Shown: positions 46,117 to 56,430, counted from the first letter of the stretch. The stretch is DNA of 64,000 bases from Massilia atriviolacea (GCF_003953935.1 NZ_RXLQ01000010.1:1-64000), one strand, 5' to 3'. Translations and numbers: made by a program. Notes: a model not told the origin generated them from the letters alone.

Positions 46117-46902
46117 CTACGCTTTCGGAGCAGCGGGCACATCTTTTTGAGCCGTGACCGGCGTGCCTGCCGCTTCCAGCGGAGCGACAAAGTTAGTCAA
46201 TTGCAAGCCGAGCTTGCCGTGCTTGCCGTCGTGCGGATTGAAGCTGTACGAGGTCACCGAGCAGTTCGGCACGTCGCCGGCGCGGTCGAAGGCCAGGATC
46301 GAGGACTCGTCGAGCCGTTCGAACAGGTAGCGGAAGCAGTTGACCGTCACCTGGTGGCCGACGATCAGCACGCGTTCCTTGCAGAACTCGCGGGTGATGG
46401 TGTCGATGATGCTGCGCAGGCGCAGGATGACGTCGCACCAGCTCTCGCCGCCGGGCGGGCGGAAATAGAACTTGCCGACGTGCTGGCGCTGCTCGTACAG
46501 CTCGGGGTACTTGTGCTCGATGCCGAGCGTGGTCAGGCGGTCGAGGATGCCGAATTCCTTTTCGCGCAGGCGCTCGTCCACGTGCACCGCCATCAGGCTG
46601 TCGCGGCCCAGCTGTTCCATGATGATGCGGGCGGTGTCGGCCGCGCGCACATAGGGCGAATGCAGCACCACGTTGGGCCGCTGGTGTTCCGGCATGGCCG
46701 CGAACCAGGCCGCGAGGGCGCGCGACTGTTCGGCGCCCAGGGCCGAGAGCGGCACGTCGACGTCGCGCTCGGCGATGTCGATATGCAAGCCGCCGGCCGC
46801 ATCCGCCGCGTCGCGCGCCACGTTACCGGCGCTTTGTCCGTGCCTGACCAGCCAGATCTGTTGGGGCCACTTTTGTTCCATCGATTCGCCTGTCGTTGAC
46901 AT
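46117..46902 (-). CDS. Histidine phosphatase (phosphoglycerate mutase-like) family protein
   Basis: A 261-residue enzyme with the catalytic LVRHGQS near the N-terminus and a second histidine in IVGHQVT, with conserved SPYVRAADTA and FREKEF-like REKEFGILD in between. This branch includes broad-specificity sugar and nucleotide phosphatases; substrate unknown. Upstream of nnrD on the same strand. Confidence 0.88.
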   Translation of the reverse strand: MSTTGESMEQKWPQQIWLVRHGQSAGNVARDAADAAGGLHIDIAERDVDVPLSALGAEQSRALAAWFAAMPEHQRPNVVLHSPYVRAADTARIIMEQLGRDSLMAVHVDERLREKEFGILDRLTTLGIEHKYPELYEQRQHVGKFYFRPPGGESWCDVILRLRSIIDTITREFCKERVLIVGHQVTVNCFRYLFERLDESSILAFDRAGDVPNCSVTSYSFNPHDGKHGKLGLQLTNFVAPLEAAGTPVTAQKDVPAAPKA

Positions 46903-46961
46903 GTTGACACGGCGCCATCATAGACGGATTCGGCAGCGGCTCAGCGCACGTTACGCGCGAT

Positions 46962-48368
46962 TTACGCTGCTTTCTCGTCGGCATCGAGATTCGCGGCGGC
47001 ATCGCTGTTGAAGACCGCCATGTCGGTCTGGCCGAGCACGCGGCTGGTGACGGTGCCGGCGGCGATCGAGCCGCTCACGTTGAGGGCGGTGCGGCCCATG
47101 TCGATCAAGGGCTCGATGGAAATGAGCAGGCCGGCCAGCGCCACCGGCAAGTCCATGGCCGACAGCACGATCAGCGCGGCGAAGGTGGCGCCGCCGCCCA
47201 CGCCGGCCACGCCGACCGAGCCGACCGTGATGATCGCGATCAGCGGCACGATGAAGTTCAGGGTCATCGGGTCGATCCCGACGGTGGGCGCGATCATCAC
47301 CGCCAGCATGGCCGGGTAGATGCCGGCGCAGCCGTTCTGGCCGATGGTCGAGCCGAACGAGGCGGCGAAGTTGGCGATGCCTTCCGGGGTGCCGAGGCGG
47401 CTGGTCTGGGTCTGCACCGACATCGGGATCGAGCCGGCGCTGGTGCGCGAGGTGAAGGCGAAGGCCAGCACCGGGAAAATCTTCTTCACGTAGCGCGCCG
47501 CGTTCAGGCCGGAGGCGCTGATGAGCAGCAGGTGCACGCAGAACATCAGCAGCAGGGCGCTGTACGAGGCGGTGACGAAACCGAGCAGCTTGACGATGCT
47601 CTCCAGGCTCGATCCGGCCACCACCTGGGTCATCAGCGCGAACACGCCGAACGGGGTCAGGCGCAGCACCAGGGTCACCATGCGCATGACGATGGCGTGC
47701 GCCACCTTGATGAAGCGCTCGAAGGCGTCGAAGATCTCCGGCTGCCTGGCCGCGATGCCGGTCGCCGACATCCCCACGAAAATCGAAAACAGCACCACCG
47801 CGATGGTCGAGGTCTTGCGCGCGCCGGTCATGTCGAGGAAGGGATTGGCGGGAATGAAGCTGATGATCATGCCCGGCAGCGAGATCGCCTGCGCCGTGTT
47901 CAGGTGTCCTTTCAAATAGTCGCCGCGCGCCACTTCGGCGGCGGTGGCGGTCAGGCCGACGGCGGACAGGCCGAACAGCTTGGCCATCAGGATGCCGATG
48001 CCGGCCGCCACCATCGTGGTCGCCATCAGGATGCCGATGGTCAGCGCGCTGATCTTGCCCAGCGAGGAGGCGTCGCGCAGCTTGAGGATGGCGGCGACGA
48101 TCGACACCATAATCAGCGGCATGACGATCATCTGCAGCAGCTTGACGTAACCGGTGCCGACGATGTCGAGGTAGGCGCCGGTCTCGGCGATCGTGGGGGA
48201 GGGCGCCCCGTACATCAGCTGGAACGCCGCGCCCAGCAGCACGCCCAGGCCGAGGCCGGTAAATACGCGCTTGGTGAAGGAGGCATGCGCTTGCTGCATC
48301 TTATACAGGAGGAAGCACACGCCGAGGGCGATGGCCAGGTTCAGGATCACGGGGAAATTCAGGGTCAT
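46962..48368 (-). CDS. tcyP: L-cystine symporter TcyP
   Basis: A 468-residue secondary transporter of the dicarboxylate/amino-acid:cation symporter family. The whole sequence follows E. coli TcyP (YdjN) closely by memory, including LLQMIVMPLIMVSIVAAIL, AFTSRTSAGSIPMSVQTQT, FAASFGSTIGQNGCAGIYPA and PLIDMGRTALNVSGS. Starts at ATG 48368 (AAGAGG upstream), the normal N-terminus; the longer 5' frame is rejected. Divergent from the alpha-2-macroglobulin gene. Confidence 0.9.
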   Translation of the reverse strand: MTLNFPVILNLAIALGVCFLLYKMQQAHASFTKRVFTGLGLGVLLGAAFQLMYGAPSPTIAETGAYLDIVGTGYVKLLQMIVMPLIMVSIVAAILKLRDASSLGKISALTIGILMATTMVAAGIGILMAKLFGLSAVGLTATAAEVARGDYLKGHLNTAQAISLPGMIISFIPANPFLDMTGARKTSTIAVVLFSIFVGMSATGIAARQPEIFDAFERFIKVAHAIVMRMVTLVLRLTPFGVFALMTQVVAGSSLESIVKLLGFVTASYSALLLMFCVHLLLISASGLNAARYVKKIFPVLAFAFTSRTSAGSIPMSVQTQTSRLGTPEGIANFAASFGSTIGQNGCAGIYPAMLAVMIAPTVGIDPMTLNFIVPLIAIITVGSVGVAGVGGGATFAALIVLSAMDLPVALAGLLISIEPLIDMGRTALNVSGSIAAGTVTSRVLGQTDMAVFNSDAAANLDADEKAA

Positions 48369-48500
48369 GCGGGCCTCTTGAGTGGGCGCTGCGCGCGGAA
48401 GATGCTGTGCGGCGGCAATGTAACGGACCATTCTAACCATAAAGCTGCTGTACTGCACACCAGCTCGTCCGTGAGCGGGCGTATCAAAACGTTAATATCG

Positions 48501-48529
48501 TTGACAGCGTCCCCGATGTTTGCAACACT
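48501..48529 (+). promoter_or_regulatory. Candidate promoter for the macroglobulin-pbpC operon
   Basis: TTGACA (48501-48506), 17-base spacer, AACACT (48524-48529), about 80 bases before ATG 48610. The -10 element is weak. The 241-base gap also holds the divergent tcyP leader. Confidence 0.4.
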
Positions 48530-48609
48530 CGCCGCCTTGTCTTGATTCCTGCCAAGCCCGCCGATAACGCGCGGGTCCAAGCTGGAACATCGTCCTACCT
48601 GGAGAAACC

Positions 48610-51600
48610 ATGCGCGCCCCGTCCACACTTTTGAGTCTGCTTCCCCTCGCTTGCCTGGCGCTGGCGGCGCAGGCGCAGACCACGGTCGAGGCGTTCACGC
48701 CGGCCGGCACGGTCAAGGCCGTGCGCCAGGTCACGGCGCGCTTCTCCGCCCCCATGGTGGCCTTCGGCGACGCCCGCCTGGCCGAACCCTTCGCCATCGA
48801 TTGCGCCGAGGCCGGCAACGGGCGCTGGATCGACGCCCGCATCTGGACCTACGACTTCGCGCGCGACGTCCCGCCCGGCGTGCGCTGCAGCTTCACGCTC
48901 AAGCCCGAGCTGCGCGACCTGGCGGCCCGGCCGCTGGCCGGCACGGCGCGCTTCGGCTTCGATACGGGCGGCCCGAGCGTGCGCGACAGCGCCCCGGCCA
49001 GGGGCGGCCTGGCCGACGAGCAGCAGGTATTCATCCTCGGGCTCGACGCGCCGGCGCGACCAGCCAGCATCGCCGCCAAGGCGTACTGCACGGTGGACGG
49101 CATCAACGAGCGGATCGGCGTGCGCGTGCTGGCCGGCGCCGAACGCGAGCAGGTGCTGGCCGCGCGCAAGGGCTACGTCGAGCGCTACCTCAAGGATTAC
49201 GTGAAGCTGGGCGGCGCCCAGCCCAAGGGCAAGGACGAGCTGCCGCTGGCGCTGCTGCAATGCAAGCGCAAGCTGCCGCCGAGCGCCGGCGTCACCCTGG
49301 TCTGGGCCGCCGGGATCGAAGGCATGGGCGGGGTGGCCTCCAGCGCCGACCAGTCGCTGGCGTTCAAGACCGGGGCCGATTTTACGGCCAGATTCAGCTG
49401 CGACTTCCTGACCGCCGGCGGCCCCTGCGTGCCGCTCATGCCGCTGCGCCTGTCCTTCAACGACCCGGTCGCGCGCGCCGAGGCCGACAAGATCACCCTC
49501 ACCGGTCCGGACGGCAAGCTGTACAGCCCCTACCGGGACAGCGGCGGCGCGCGCGGCGCGCCGCTCAGCTATCTGCAATTTAACGGTCCCTTCCCCGAAA
49601 AGAGCGTCCTGCAACTGGCGCTGCCGCCCGGGTTCAAGAACGACGACGGGCGCGCGCTGGTCAACCAGCATGAGTTCCCGATGACCATCCGGATGGATGT
49701 GCTGCCGCCGCTGATCAAGTTCCCGGCCAGTTTCGGCATCATCGAAGCGCGCACCGAACGCCTGCTGCCGGTCACCGTGCGCAATGTGGAAACCAAGCTG
49801 GCGGGCAAGCTGCGCGGCGCCGGCGCCATGCTGCGCGTCGACGTGCAGGGCGAGCGCCAGGACCTCGACGTCATCGACTGGCTCAATCGCATGAACGCCA
49901 ACGCCCCCGACGTCCACACCAGATCCGTGTTTGCGGGCCTCAAGAGCGGCAAGCCGGAAGCGTTCACCTTGCCCGCGCCGGCGAGCGGACGCCCGTTCGA
50001 AGTGATCGGCATCCCGCTGCCCAAGCCCGGCTTCTACGTGGTCGAATTCGCCAGCCCCAAGCTGGGGGTGGCCCTGTTCGACAAACAGCAAACCGCCTAC
50101 GTCAGCGCCAGCGCGCTGGTGACGAATATGGCGGCCCACTTCAAGCACGGCGCCGATTCTTCGCTGGTGTGGGTCACCTCGCTCGACAAGGGCCGTCCCG
50201 TGCCCAAGGCGGCGGTGGCGGTGCGCGACTGCGGCGGCAAGCTGCTGTGGCAGGGCACGACCGATCACGCCGGCGTGGCCCGCATCGACAGGCCGCTCGC
50301 GCGCGGCGACTGCCGCCGCGGCAACGGCAGCATGTTCATCAGCGCGCGCAGCGGCGCCGACTACACCTTCACCCTGTCGGACTGGGACAACGGCATCGAA
50401 TCGTGGCGCTTCAACCTGCCGTTCAACCCCGGCGGCAGCACCAGCATCGTCGCCACCGTGTTCGACCGCAGCCTGCTGCGGGTCGGCGAAACGGTGCACA
50501 TGAAGCACTTCCTGCGCCGCAGCACCAGCCGCGGCATCGAATTCGACACCACCGGCGTCGAGGCCAAGGCCAGCACCTTCACCATTTCGCACCAGGGCAG
50601 CGGCACCTCCTACACACTGCCGCTGCGCTGGAATGCCAGCGGCACGGCCGAATACGACTGGGTCATCCCGCCCGGCGCCAAACTCGGTGTGTACGACGTG
50701 CGGATCGGGGCCCAGCAGGCCGGCTCCTTCCGCGTCGAGCAGTTCCGCGTGCCGACCATGAAGGCGCTGCTGAACGGTCCGTCCGCGCCGCTGGTCGGCG
50801 CCAGCGCCTTCGACCTGGACCTGCAGGTCGGCTACCTGGCCGGCGGCGTGGCCGCCAAGGCGCCGGTCAAGCTGCGCACCCTGACCGAAGAAAAAATGCT
50901 GTCCTTCCCCGCTTACGACAGCTTCACCTTCGGTGCGGGCGACGTGCGTGAAGGCGTGCAGGACGACGGACGCTACGACCACGACTACATCACCGACAGC
51001 GACAGCGACGACGGCGCCCCCGCCGCCGGCGACGTGCGCACGCGCGCCCTGGTGCTCGACAAGGCCGGCGGCGCGCGCGTGCGCATCGACCAGCTGCCCA
51101 GCGGCGAGCGCGCGCGCGACCTGGTGGCCGAACTGTCCTACCAGGACGCCAACGGCGAGACGCTGTCGACCTCGACCCGGATCGCCCTGTGGCCCTCGTC
51201 GTACGTGCTCGGAATCCGCGCCGACGACGCGGTCGCGGCCCGCAACAAGGCCAGCTTCGAGGTGGTGGTGCTGGGCGTGAACGGCAAGCCGGTGGCCGAT
51301 GTCGCGGTCGACGTCGACCTGTTCCAGCGCACCAGCTACACGCACCGGCGGCGCCTGATCGGCGGTTTCTACGCCTACGAAAACACCAGCGAAGTCACGC
51401 GCGTGGGCCCGGCCTGCCAGGGCCGCAGCGACGCCAAGGGCTTGCTGCGCTGCGAAGTGCGCACGCCCGCCGACGGCAACCTGATTCTGCGCGCGCGCGC
51501 CGTCGACGGCCAGCAGCGCAGCGCCGTCACCCAGCGCGACCTGTGGGTGGCCGGTGCCGGCGACTGGTGGTTCCAGGCCGGCGACAACGACCGCATCGAC

Positions 51601-54234
51601 CTGCTGCCCTCGGCCAAGCGCTACGAGCCGGGCCAGGACGCCACCTTCCAGGTGCGCAGCCCGTTCCGCGACGCCACCGCCTTGATCACGGTCGAACGCG
51701 AAGGCATCCTCGACACCTATGTGCGGCGCCTGGACGGCAAGGAGCCGACATTCACCATCCCCATGCTGGGCAAGTACGCGCCCAACGCCTTCGTGTCGGC
51801 GCTGGTGGTGCGCGGCCGCGTGGCCGGGGTGCAGCCGACCGCCATGGTCGACCTGGGCAAGCCATCGTACAAGCTCGGGATCGCGCCGGTGCGGGTGGGC
51901 TGGAGCGCGCACGAACTGAGCGTGAAGGTCACGACCGACAAACAGGATTACAAGGTGCGCGAGAACGCCACGGTGAGCCTGAAAGTCACGCGCGCCGACG
52001 GCTCGCCCGCCCCGGCCGGCACCGAAGTGGCGCTGGCGGCGGTCGACGCGGGCCTGCTGGAACTGATGCCGAACCGTAGCTGGCGCCTGTTGAACGCCAT
52101 GATGCAGGAACGCATGCTGCAGGTGCAGACGGCGACCGCGCAGATGCAGGTGATCGGCAAGCGCCACTTCGGACGCAAGGCGCTGCCTGCCGGCGGCGGC
52201 GGCGGCCAGGGCAGCCGCGAGCTGTTCGACACGCTGCTGTTCTGGAAGGCCCGCATCGTGCTCGACGCCAAAGGCGAAGCGCGCGTGCCGCTCACGCTCA
52301 ACGACACGCTGACCTCCTTCCGCATCGTGGCCGTGGCCAGCGGCGGCAGCGCCATGTTCGGCACCGGCGAAACCGAGATCCGCAGCAGCCAGGACCTGAT
52401 CGTGCTGCCAGGCTTGCCGGCGCTGGTGCGCGAAGGCGACCGCCTGCGCGCCGGCGTCACCTTGCGTAACACCACCGAGGCCGCGCTCACCGTCGATGTC
52501 GGCGCCAGCGTGGCGGCCGACGGCGGCGCGCCCAAGGCGCTGGCGCGCCAGAGCCTGACGCTGGCGCCGGGCGCGGCGCAGGAAGCCGGCTGGGACTACC
52601 AGGTGCCGGCCGGCGCCGGTGCGCTTGCCTGGACCATCGACGCGCGCAGCGCCGGCGCCAGCGACAAGCTGCGCATCGGCCAGAAGGTGCTGCCGGCGGT
52701 ATCGGTGCGCACGGTGCAATCGACCCTGGTGCGCATCGAGCAGCCGCAGACGGTCAAGGTGCAGGCCCCGGCCGGCGCCATCGCGGGGCAGGGCGGGGTG
52801 CGCACCACCTTCGTGGCGCGCCTGGGCGAGAGCCTGCCCGGCGTGCGCGATTACATGACGGCCTATCCGTACCGCGGCATCGAGCAGGATGCCTCGCGCG
52901 CCGTGGCCCTGCGCGACAGCGCGCTGTGGGACAAGCTGGCGGCGGCCTTGCCGGCGCAGCTCGACGCCGATGGCCTGGTCAAGTACTACCCGAGCCAGGT
53001 GCAGGGCAGCGACAGCCTGACCGCCTACCTGTTGTCGGTCGGCGCCGAAGCCGGCTTCGCGCTCGCGCCGGCGCTGAAAGAGCGCATGGAACAAGGCTTG
53101 CGCCAGTTCGTCGAAGGCAAGCTCACGCGTCCCGCGCGCGTGGCCCGGGTCGACACGGCGGTGCGCAAGATCGCCGCGCTGGAAGCGCTGTCGCGCACGC
53201 GCCCGGTGGCGCCGGAACTGCTCGAATCGTTTACGATCGAGCCGAACCTGTGGCCCACCTCGGCCGTCATCGACTGGTATGCGATCCTCCAGCGCAGCCC
53301 CGCGCTGGCGCAGCGCGAGGTCCAGCTGGCGCAGGTGCAGCAGGTCCTGCGCGCGCGCCTGAACCTGCAGGGCGCGGGCCTGTCCTTCTCGACCGAGAAG
53401 AACGATAACTGGTGGTGGCTGATGGCCTCGCCCGACACCAACGCCAACCGCCTGCTGCTGGCCGTGATCGACGACGCGGCCTGGCAGGGCGACATGGGGC
53501 GCCTGGCGCGCGGCACCCTGGGACGCCAGCAGAAAGGGCGCTGGGGCTCGACCCTGGCCAACGCCTGGGGCGTGCTGGCGCTGGACAAATTCTCGCGCAA
53601 GTTCGAACGCGAGGCGGTCACCGGCAGCAGCAGCGCGGGCCTGGGCAACACGGTCAGGGAAGCGAACTGGAATGCGCGCGGCGTCTCCGTCATCCACCAC
53701 CCGTGGGGCGCGGGCCAGCAAGACCTGGTCCTCTCGCACAACGGCAGCGGCAAACCCTGGGCCATCGTGCAAAGCCTGGCGGCGGTCGAACTCAAGGCGC
53801 CGCTGGCGAACGGCTACACGATCGCCAAGACCATCACTCCGCTCGAACAGAAGGTCAAGGGCGCATGGTCGCGCGGCGACACCTACCGCGTGCGGCTCGA
53901 CCTCGAAGCGCTGGCCGACATGACCTGGGTGGCGCTGGACGACCCGATTCCGGCCAGCGCCACCCTGCTCGGCAACGGCCTGGCACGCGACGCCATCGCC
54001 TTGCCCGGCGCCGAGAGCGATGCCGCTGGCGTGCGGCCGGTCTTCGAGGAACGCACTTTCGACGCCTTCCGCGCGTATTACGACTTCGTCCCCAAAGGCA
54101 GATGGCGCATCGAGTACACCGTGCGCCTGAATAACCAGGGCCGCTTCACGCTGCCGCCGACCCGGGTCGAAGCGCTGTACAGCCCCGAGGTGGCGGGCGA
54201 ACTGCCCAACGCGGCGATCGAGGTGGGACGCTGA
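48610..54234 (+). CDS. Bacterial alpha-2-macroglobulin without the thioester cysteine
   Basis: An 1874-residue secreted protein: signal peptide (MRAPSTLLSLLPLACLALAA, cleavage near AQA-QT; not a lipobox), then a long run of MG-type domains, a bait region (approximately 1180-1200, Gly-rich) and the C-terminal complement-like part (SRELFDTLLFWKARIVLDA is the ANA-type hinge seen in bacterial members). At the site of the usual CLEQ thioester the sequence is PYRGIEQ (1420-1426), with Gly in place of Cys, so covalent trapping is not expected. Such proteins inhibit proteases that reach the periplasm. Directly upstream of pbpC with a one-base overlap, as in other Gram-negative bacteria. Confidence 0.93.
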   Translation: MRAPSTLLSLLPLACLALAAQAQTTVEAFTPAGTVKAVRQVTARFSAPMVAFGDARLAEPFAIDCAEAGNGRWIDARIWTYDFARDVPPGVRCSFTLKPELRDLAARPLAGTARFGFDTGGPSVRDSAPARGGLADEQQVFILGLDAPARPASIAAKAYCTVDGINERIGVRVLAGAEREQVLAARKGYVERYLKDYVKLGGAQPKGKDELPLALLQCKRKLPPSAGVTLVWAAGIEGMGGVASSADQSLAFKTGADFTARFSCDFLTAGGPCVPLMPLRLSFNDPVARAEADKITLTGPDGKLYSPYRDSGGARGAPLSYLQFNGPFPEKSVLQLALPPGFKNDDGRALVNQHEFPMTIRMDVLPPLIKFPASFGIIEARTERLLPVTVRNVETKLAGKLRGAGAMLRVDVQGERQDLDVIDWLNRMNANAPDVHTRSVFAGLKSGKPEAFTLPAPASGRPFEVIGIPLPKPGFYVVEFASPKLGVALFDKQQTAYVSASALVTNMAAHFKHGADSSLVWVTSLDKGRPVPKAAVAVRDCGGKLLWQGTTDHAGVARIDRPLARGDCRRGNGSMFISARSGADYTFTLSDWDNGIESWRFNLPFNPGGSTSIVATVFDRSLLRVGETVHMKHFLRRSTSRGIEFDTTGVEAKASTFTISHQGSGTSYTLPLRWNASGTAEYDWVIPPGAKLGVYDVRIGAQQAGSFRVEQFRVPTMKALLNGPSAPLVGASAFDLDLQVGYLAGGVAAKAPVKLRTLTEEKMLSFPAYDSFTFGAGDVREGVQDDGRYDHDYITDSDSDDGAPAAGDVRTRALVLDKAGGARVRIDQLPSGERARDLVAELSYQDANGETLSTSTRIALWPSSYVLGIRADDAVAARNKASFEVVVLGVNGKPVADVAVDVDLFQRTSYTHRRRLIGGFYAYENTSEVTRVGPACQGRSDAKGLLRCEVRTPADGNLILRARAVDGQQRSAVTQRDLWVAGAGDWWFQAGDNDRIDLLPSAKRYEPGQDATFQVRSPFRDATALITVEREGILDTYVRRLDGKEPTFTIPMLGKYAPNAFVSALVVRGRVAGVQPTAMVDLGKPSYKLGIAPVRVGWSAHELSVKVTTDKQDYKVRENATVSLKVTRADGSPAPAGTEVALAAVDAGLLELMPNRSWRLLNAMMQERMLQVQTATAQMQVIGKRHFGRKALPAGGGGGQGSRELFDTLLFWKARIVLDAKGEARVPLTLNDTLTSFRIVAVASGGSAMFGTGETEIRSSQDLIVLPGLPALVREGDRLRAGVTLRNTTEAALTVDVGASVAADGGAPKALARQSLTLAPGAAQEAGWDYQVPAGAGALAWTIDARSAGASDKLRIGQKVLPAVSVRTVQSTLVRIEQPQTVKVQAPAGAIAGQGGVRTTFVARLGESLPGVRDYMTAYPYRGIEQDASRAVALRDSALWDKLAAALPAQLDADGLVKYYPSQVQGSDSLTAYLLSVGAEAGFALAPALKERMEQGLRQFVEGKLTRPARVARVDTAVRKIAALEALSRTRPVAPELLESFTIEPNLWPTSAVIDWYAILQRSPALAQREVQLAQVQQVLRARLNLQGAGLSFSTEKNDNWWWLMASPDTNANRLLLAVIDDAAWQGDMGRLARGTLGRQQKGRWGSTLANAWGVLALDKFSRKFEREAVTGSSSAGLGNTVREANWNARGVSVIHHPWGAGQQDLVLSHNGSGKPWAIVQSLAAVELKAPLANGYTIAKTITPLEQKVKGAWSRGDTYRVRLDLEALADMTWVALDDPIPASATLLGNGLARDAIALPGAESDAAGVRPVFEERTFDAFRAYYDFVPKGRWRIEYTVRLNNQGRFTLPPTRVEALYSPEVAGELPNAAIEVGR

Positions 54235-56345
54235 TGCGGCGCCTGGCCGCCGTGCTGGCGCTGGCCTGGGCCGGCCAGGTGGGCGCGGTGCCCACGCCCG
54301 AGCAGGTAAAAACGGCCTACCGCGCCTCGGACGTGCAGCTGCTGGACCGCCATGGCGTGCCGATCGATGCGCTGCGCACCGACATGACGGTGCGGCGCGC
54401 GCCGTGGGTGGGGCTGGCCGATATTTCGCCGGCCACGCGCCTGGCGCTGGTGCACGCCGAAGACCGCCGCTTCATGCAGCACGATGGCGTCGATGTCGGC
54501 GCGCTCGGCAAGGCCGCCTGGGACAACCTGCTGCGCACCCGCGCGCGCGGCGCCTCGACCATCACCATGCAACTGGCGGCGCTGGTCGACGAGCGCCTGC
54601 GCGCCGGCGCCGGGGGACGCAGCTGGGGCCAGAAATGGGACCAGGCCAGGGTCGCGCGCGAACTCGAAGCCGGCTGGAGCAAGGCCCAGATCATGGAGGC
54701 CTACCTGAACCTGGTGCCGTTCCGGGGCGAACTGCAAGGCATCGGCGCCGCATCGCAGGGTTTGTTCGGCAAGGCGCCGTCGGGCTTGAACCAGGCCGAA
54801 TCGGCGATCCTGGCCAGCCTGCTGCGCGCGCCCTCGGCGGCGCCGCGCGTGGTGGCGCAGCGCGCCTGCCTGCTGGCGCGCGAGATCAACCCGGCGGCCA
54901 AGTGCGCCGGCATCGAATGGGACGTGGCGGCCGCCTTCAGCCGACCGTCCGCCAGCGCCGCGCAGACCCAGGCGCCGCACGTGGCGCAGCGCCTGCTGAA
55001 GGGGATGGGGACGGGCACGGCGCGCCAGGTGCGCAGCACGCTCGACGCGGGCATCCAGCGCGACGCCGCCGACACCCTGCGCGCGCACCTGGCCGCCCTG
55101 CGCGAGCGCCATGTGACGCAAGGCGCGCTGGTGGCCATCGATAACGACAGCGGCGAGATTGTCGCCTACGTCGCCAACGGCGGCGCCAGCGAAGTCGATG
55201 GCGTGCTGGCGCTGCGCCAGGCCGGCTCCACCCTGAAACCCTTCCTGTACCAGCTGGCGATGGAGCGCGGCTGGATCACGGCGGCCTCGCCGCAGGACGA
55301 TTCGCCGCTGGAGATCGCCACCGCCGCCGGTCCCTACGTGCCGCAGAATTACGACCGCCAGTTCAAGGGCTGGGTCAGCACCCGCACCAGCCTGGCCAGT
55401 TCGCTCAACGTGCCGGCCGTGCGCATGCTGCAGTTGACGGGCCTGGAGCGCTTCCATGCGCGCCTGCGCGCGCTCGGCATGGCCAGCCTGTCCGAGCCGG
55501 CCGAATTCTACGGCTTTTCGCTGGCCCTCGGCTCGGGCGACGTCTCGCTGCTGGAACTGGCCAACGCCTACCGCACCCTGGCCAACGGCGGCCTGCACGG
55601 CGGCGTCACCCTGCTGCCGCGCGCGCCCCAGCCGAAGACGCGCGTGCTCGATGCCAAGACCGCCTTCATCGTCGGCGACATTTTGTCGGACCGGGCGGCG
55701 CGCAGCCTGACCTTCGGGCTGCGCAACGAACTGGCCACCGCCTTCTGGAGCGCGGTCAAGACCGGCACCAGCAAGGACATGCGCGACAACTGGTGCGTCG
55801 GCTACTCCGAAAAATACACGGTGGCGGTCTGGGTCGGCAATTTCGACGGCAGTCCGATGTGGGATGTCTCGGGCGTGAGCGGCGCCGCGCCGGTATGGCG
55901 CGACGTGATGGAGCGCCTGCACCGCGCCTTGCCCAGCCGCGCCCCGGCCGCGCCGCCCGGGCTGGTGCAGCAGATGGTCAGCTACCAGCCCGCGCTGGAA
56001 GCGCCGCGCCGCGAATGGTTCGTACGCGGCACCGAAAGCGCGCAGCTGACCCTGGTCGGCACGGCGCAGCGCCGCAGCGCCATTGTGTATCCGGGCCAGG
56101 ACGGCGTGATCGCGCTCGACCCGGACATTCCGGCCGGGCGCGAGCGGGTGGTGTTCCGCGCGCAGGGCGCGGCGGGCCTGTCCTGGCGCCTCGACGGCGT
56201 GGCGCTGGGCGCGGCCGGCGCCGGCCATGCCTGGCAGCCGGTCGCCGGCGAACACGAACTGGCGCTGGTCGACGCCGACGACAAGGTGGTGGCGACGACC
56301 CGCTTCAGCGTGCGCGGCGCGCCTGCGGGGGCGGCCCGTCCTTGA
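54234..56345 (+). CDS. pbpC: Penicillin-binding protein 1C
   Basis: A 703-residue bifunctional peptidoglycan synthase. The glycosyltransferase domain has the catalytic Glu76 in HAEDRRF and the GASTITMQLA motif; the transpeptidase domain has Ser332 (STLKPF), the SLN motif at 390-392 and KTGTS (K509). A PBP1C-type C-terminal beta domain follows (after about residue 590). The N-terminal hydrophobic segment is short (MRRLAAVLALAWAGQVGA) and may act as a signal anchor. ATG 54234 overlaps the macroglobulin stop (TGATG), so both are translated together and may act on the same periplasmic repair or defence pathway (inference). Confidence 0.94.
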   Translation: MRRLAAVLALAWAGQVGAVPTPEQVKTAYRASDVQLLDRHGVPIDALRTDMTVRRAPWVGLADISPATRLALVHAEDRRFMQHDGVDVGALGKAAWDNLLRTRARGASTITMQLAALVDERLRAGAGGRSWGQKWDQARVARELEAGWSKAQIMEAYLNLVPFRGELQGIGAASQGLFGKAPSGLNQAESAILASLLRAPSAAPRVVAQRACLLAREINPAAKCAGIEWDVAAAFSRPSASAAQTQAPHVAQRLLKGMGTGTARQVRSTLDAGIQRDAADTLRAHLAALRERHVTQGALVAIDNDSGEIVAYVANGGASEVDGVLALRQAGSTLKPFLYQLAMERGWITAASPQDDSPLEIATAAGPYVPQNYDRQFKGWVSTRTSLASSLNVPAVRMLQLTGLERFHARLRALGMASLSEPAEFYGFSLALGSGDVSLLELANAYRTLANGGLHGGVTLLPRAPQPKTRVLDAKTAFIVGDILSDRAARSLTFGLRNELATAFWSAVKTGTSKDMRDNWCVGYSEKYTVAVWVGNFDGSPMWDVSGVSGAAPVWRDVMERLHRALPSRAPAAPPGLVQQMVSYQPALEAPRREWFVRGTESAQLTLVGTAQRRSAIVYPGQDGVIALDPDIPAGRERVVFRAQGAAGLSWRLDGVALGAAGAGHAWQPVAGEHELALVDADDKVVATTRFSVRGAPAGAARP

Positions 56346-56402
56346 CGGCCGGCGCTTGTCGCGCTGGCACCACGCTCCCGGAAAAACTTGACGATAGTTC
56401 TA

Positions 56403-56430
56403 TTGATACAATCAATCTTGCCGGTATGAT
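56403..56430 (+). promoter_or_regulatory. Sigma-70 promoter for the DUF805 genes, overlapping an inverted repeat
   Basis: TTGATA (56403-56408), 16-base spacer, TATGAT (56425-56430). The -35 lies inside the inverted repeat TTGAT-ACA-ATCAA (56403-56415), which differs from the FNR consensus by one base in the spacer, and could bind a regulator. Confidence 0.6.

Noticed and set aside
48595-53772. 1725-codon leftward open frame across the macroglobulin gene
   Set aside because: Antisense shadow of a strongly supported gene; composition is dominated by Gly/Ala/Arg/His.
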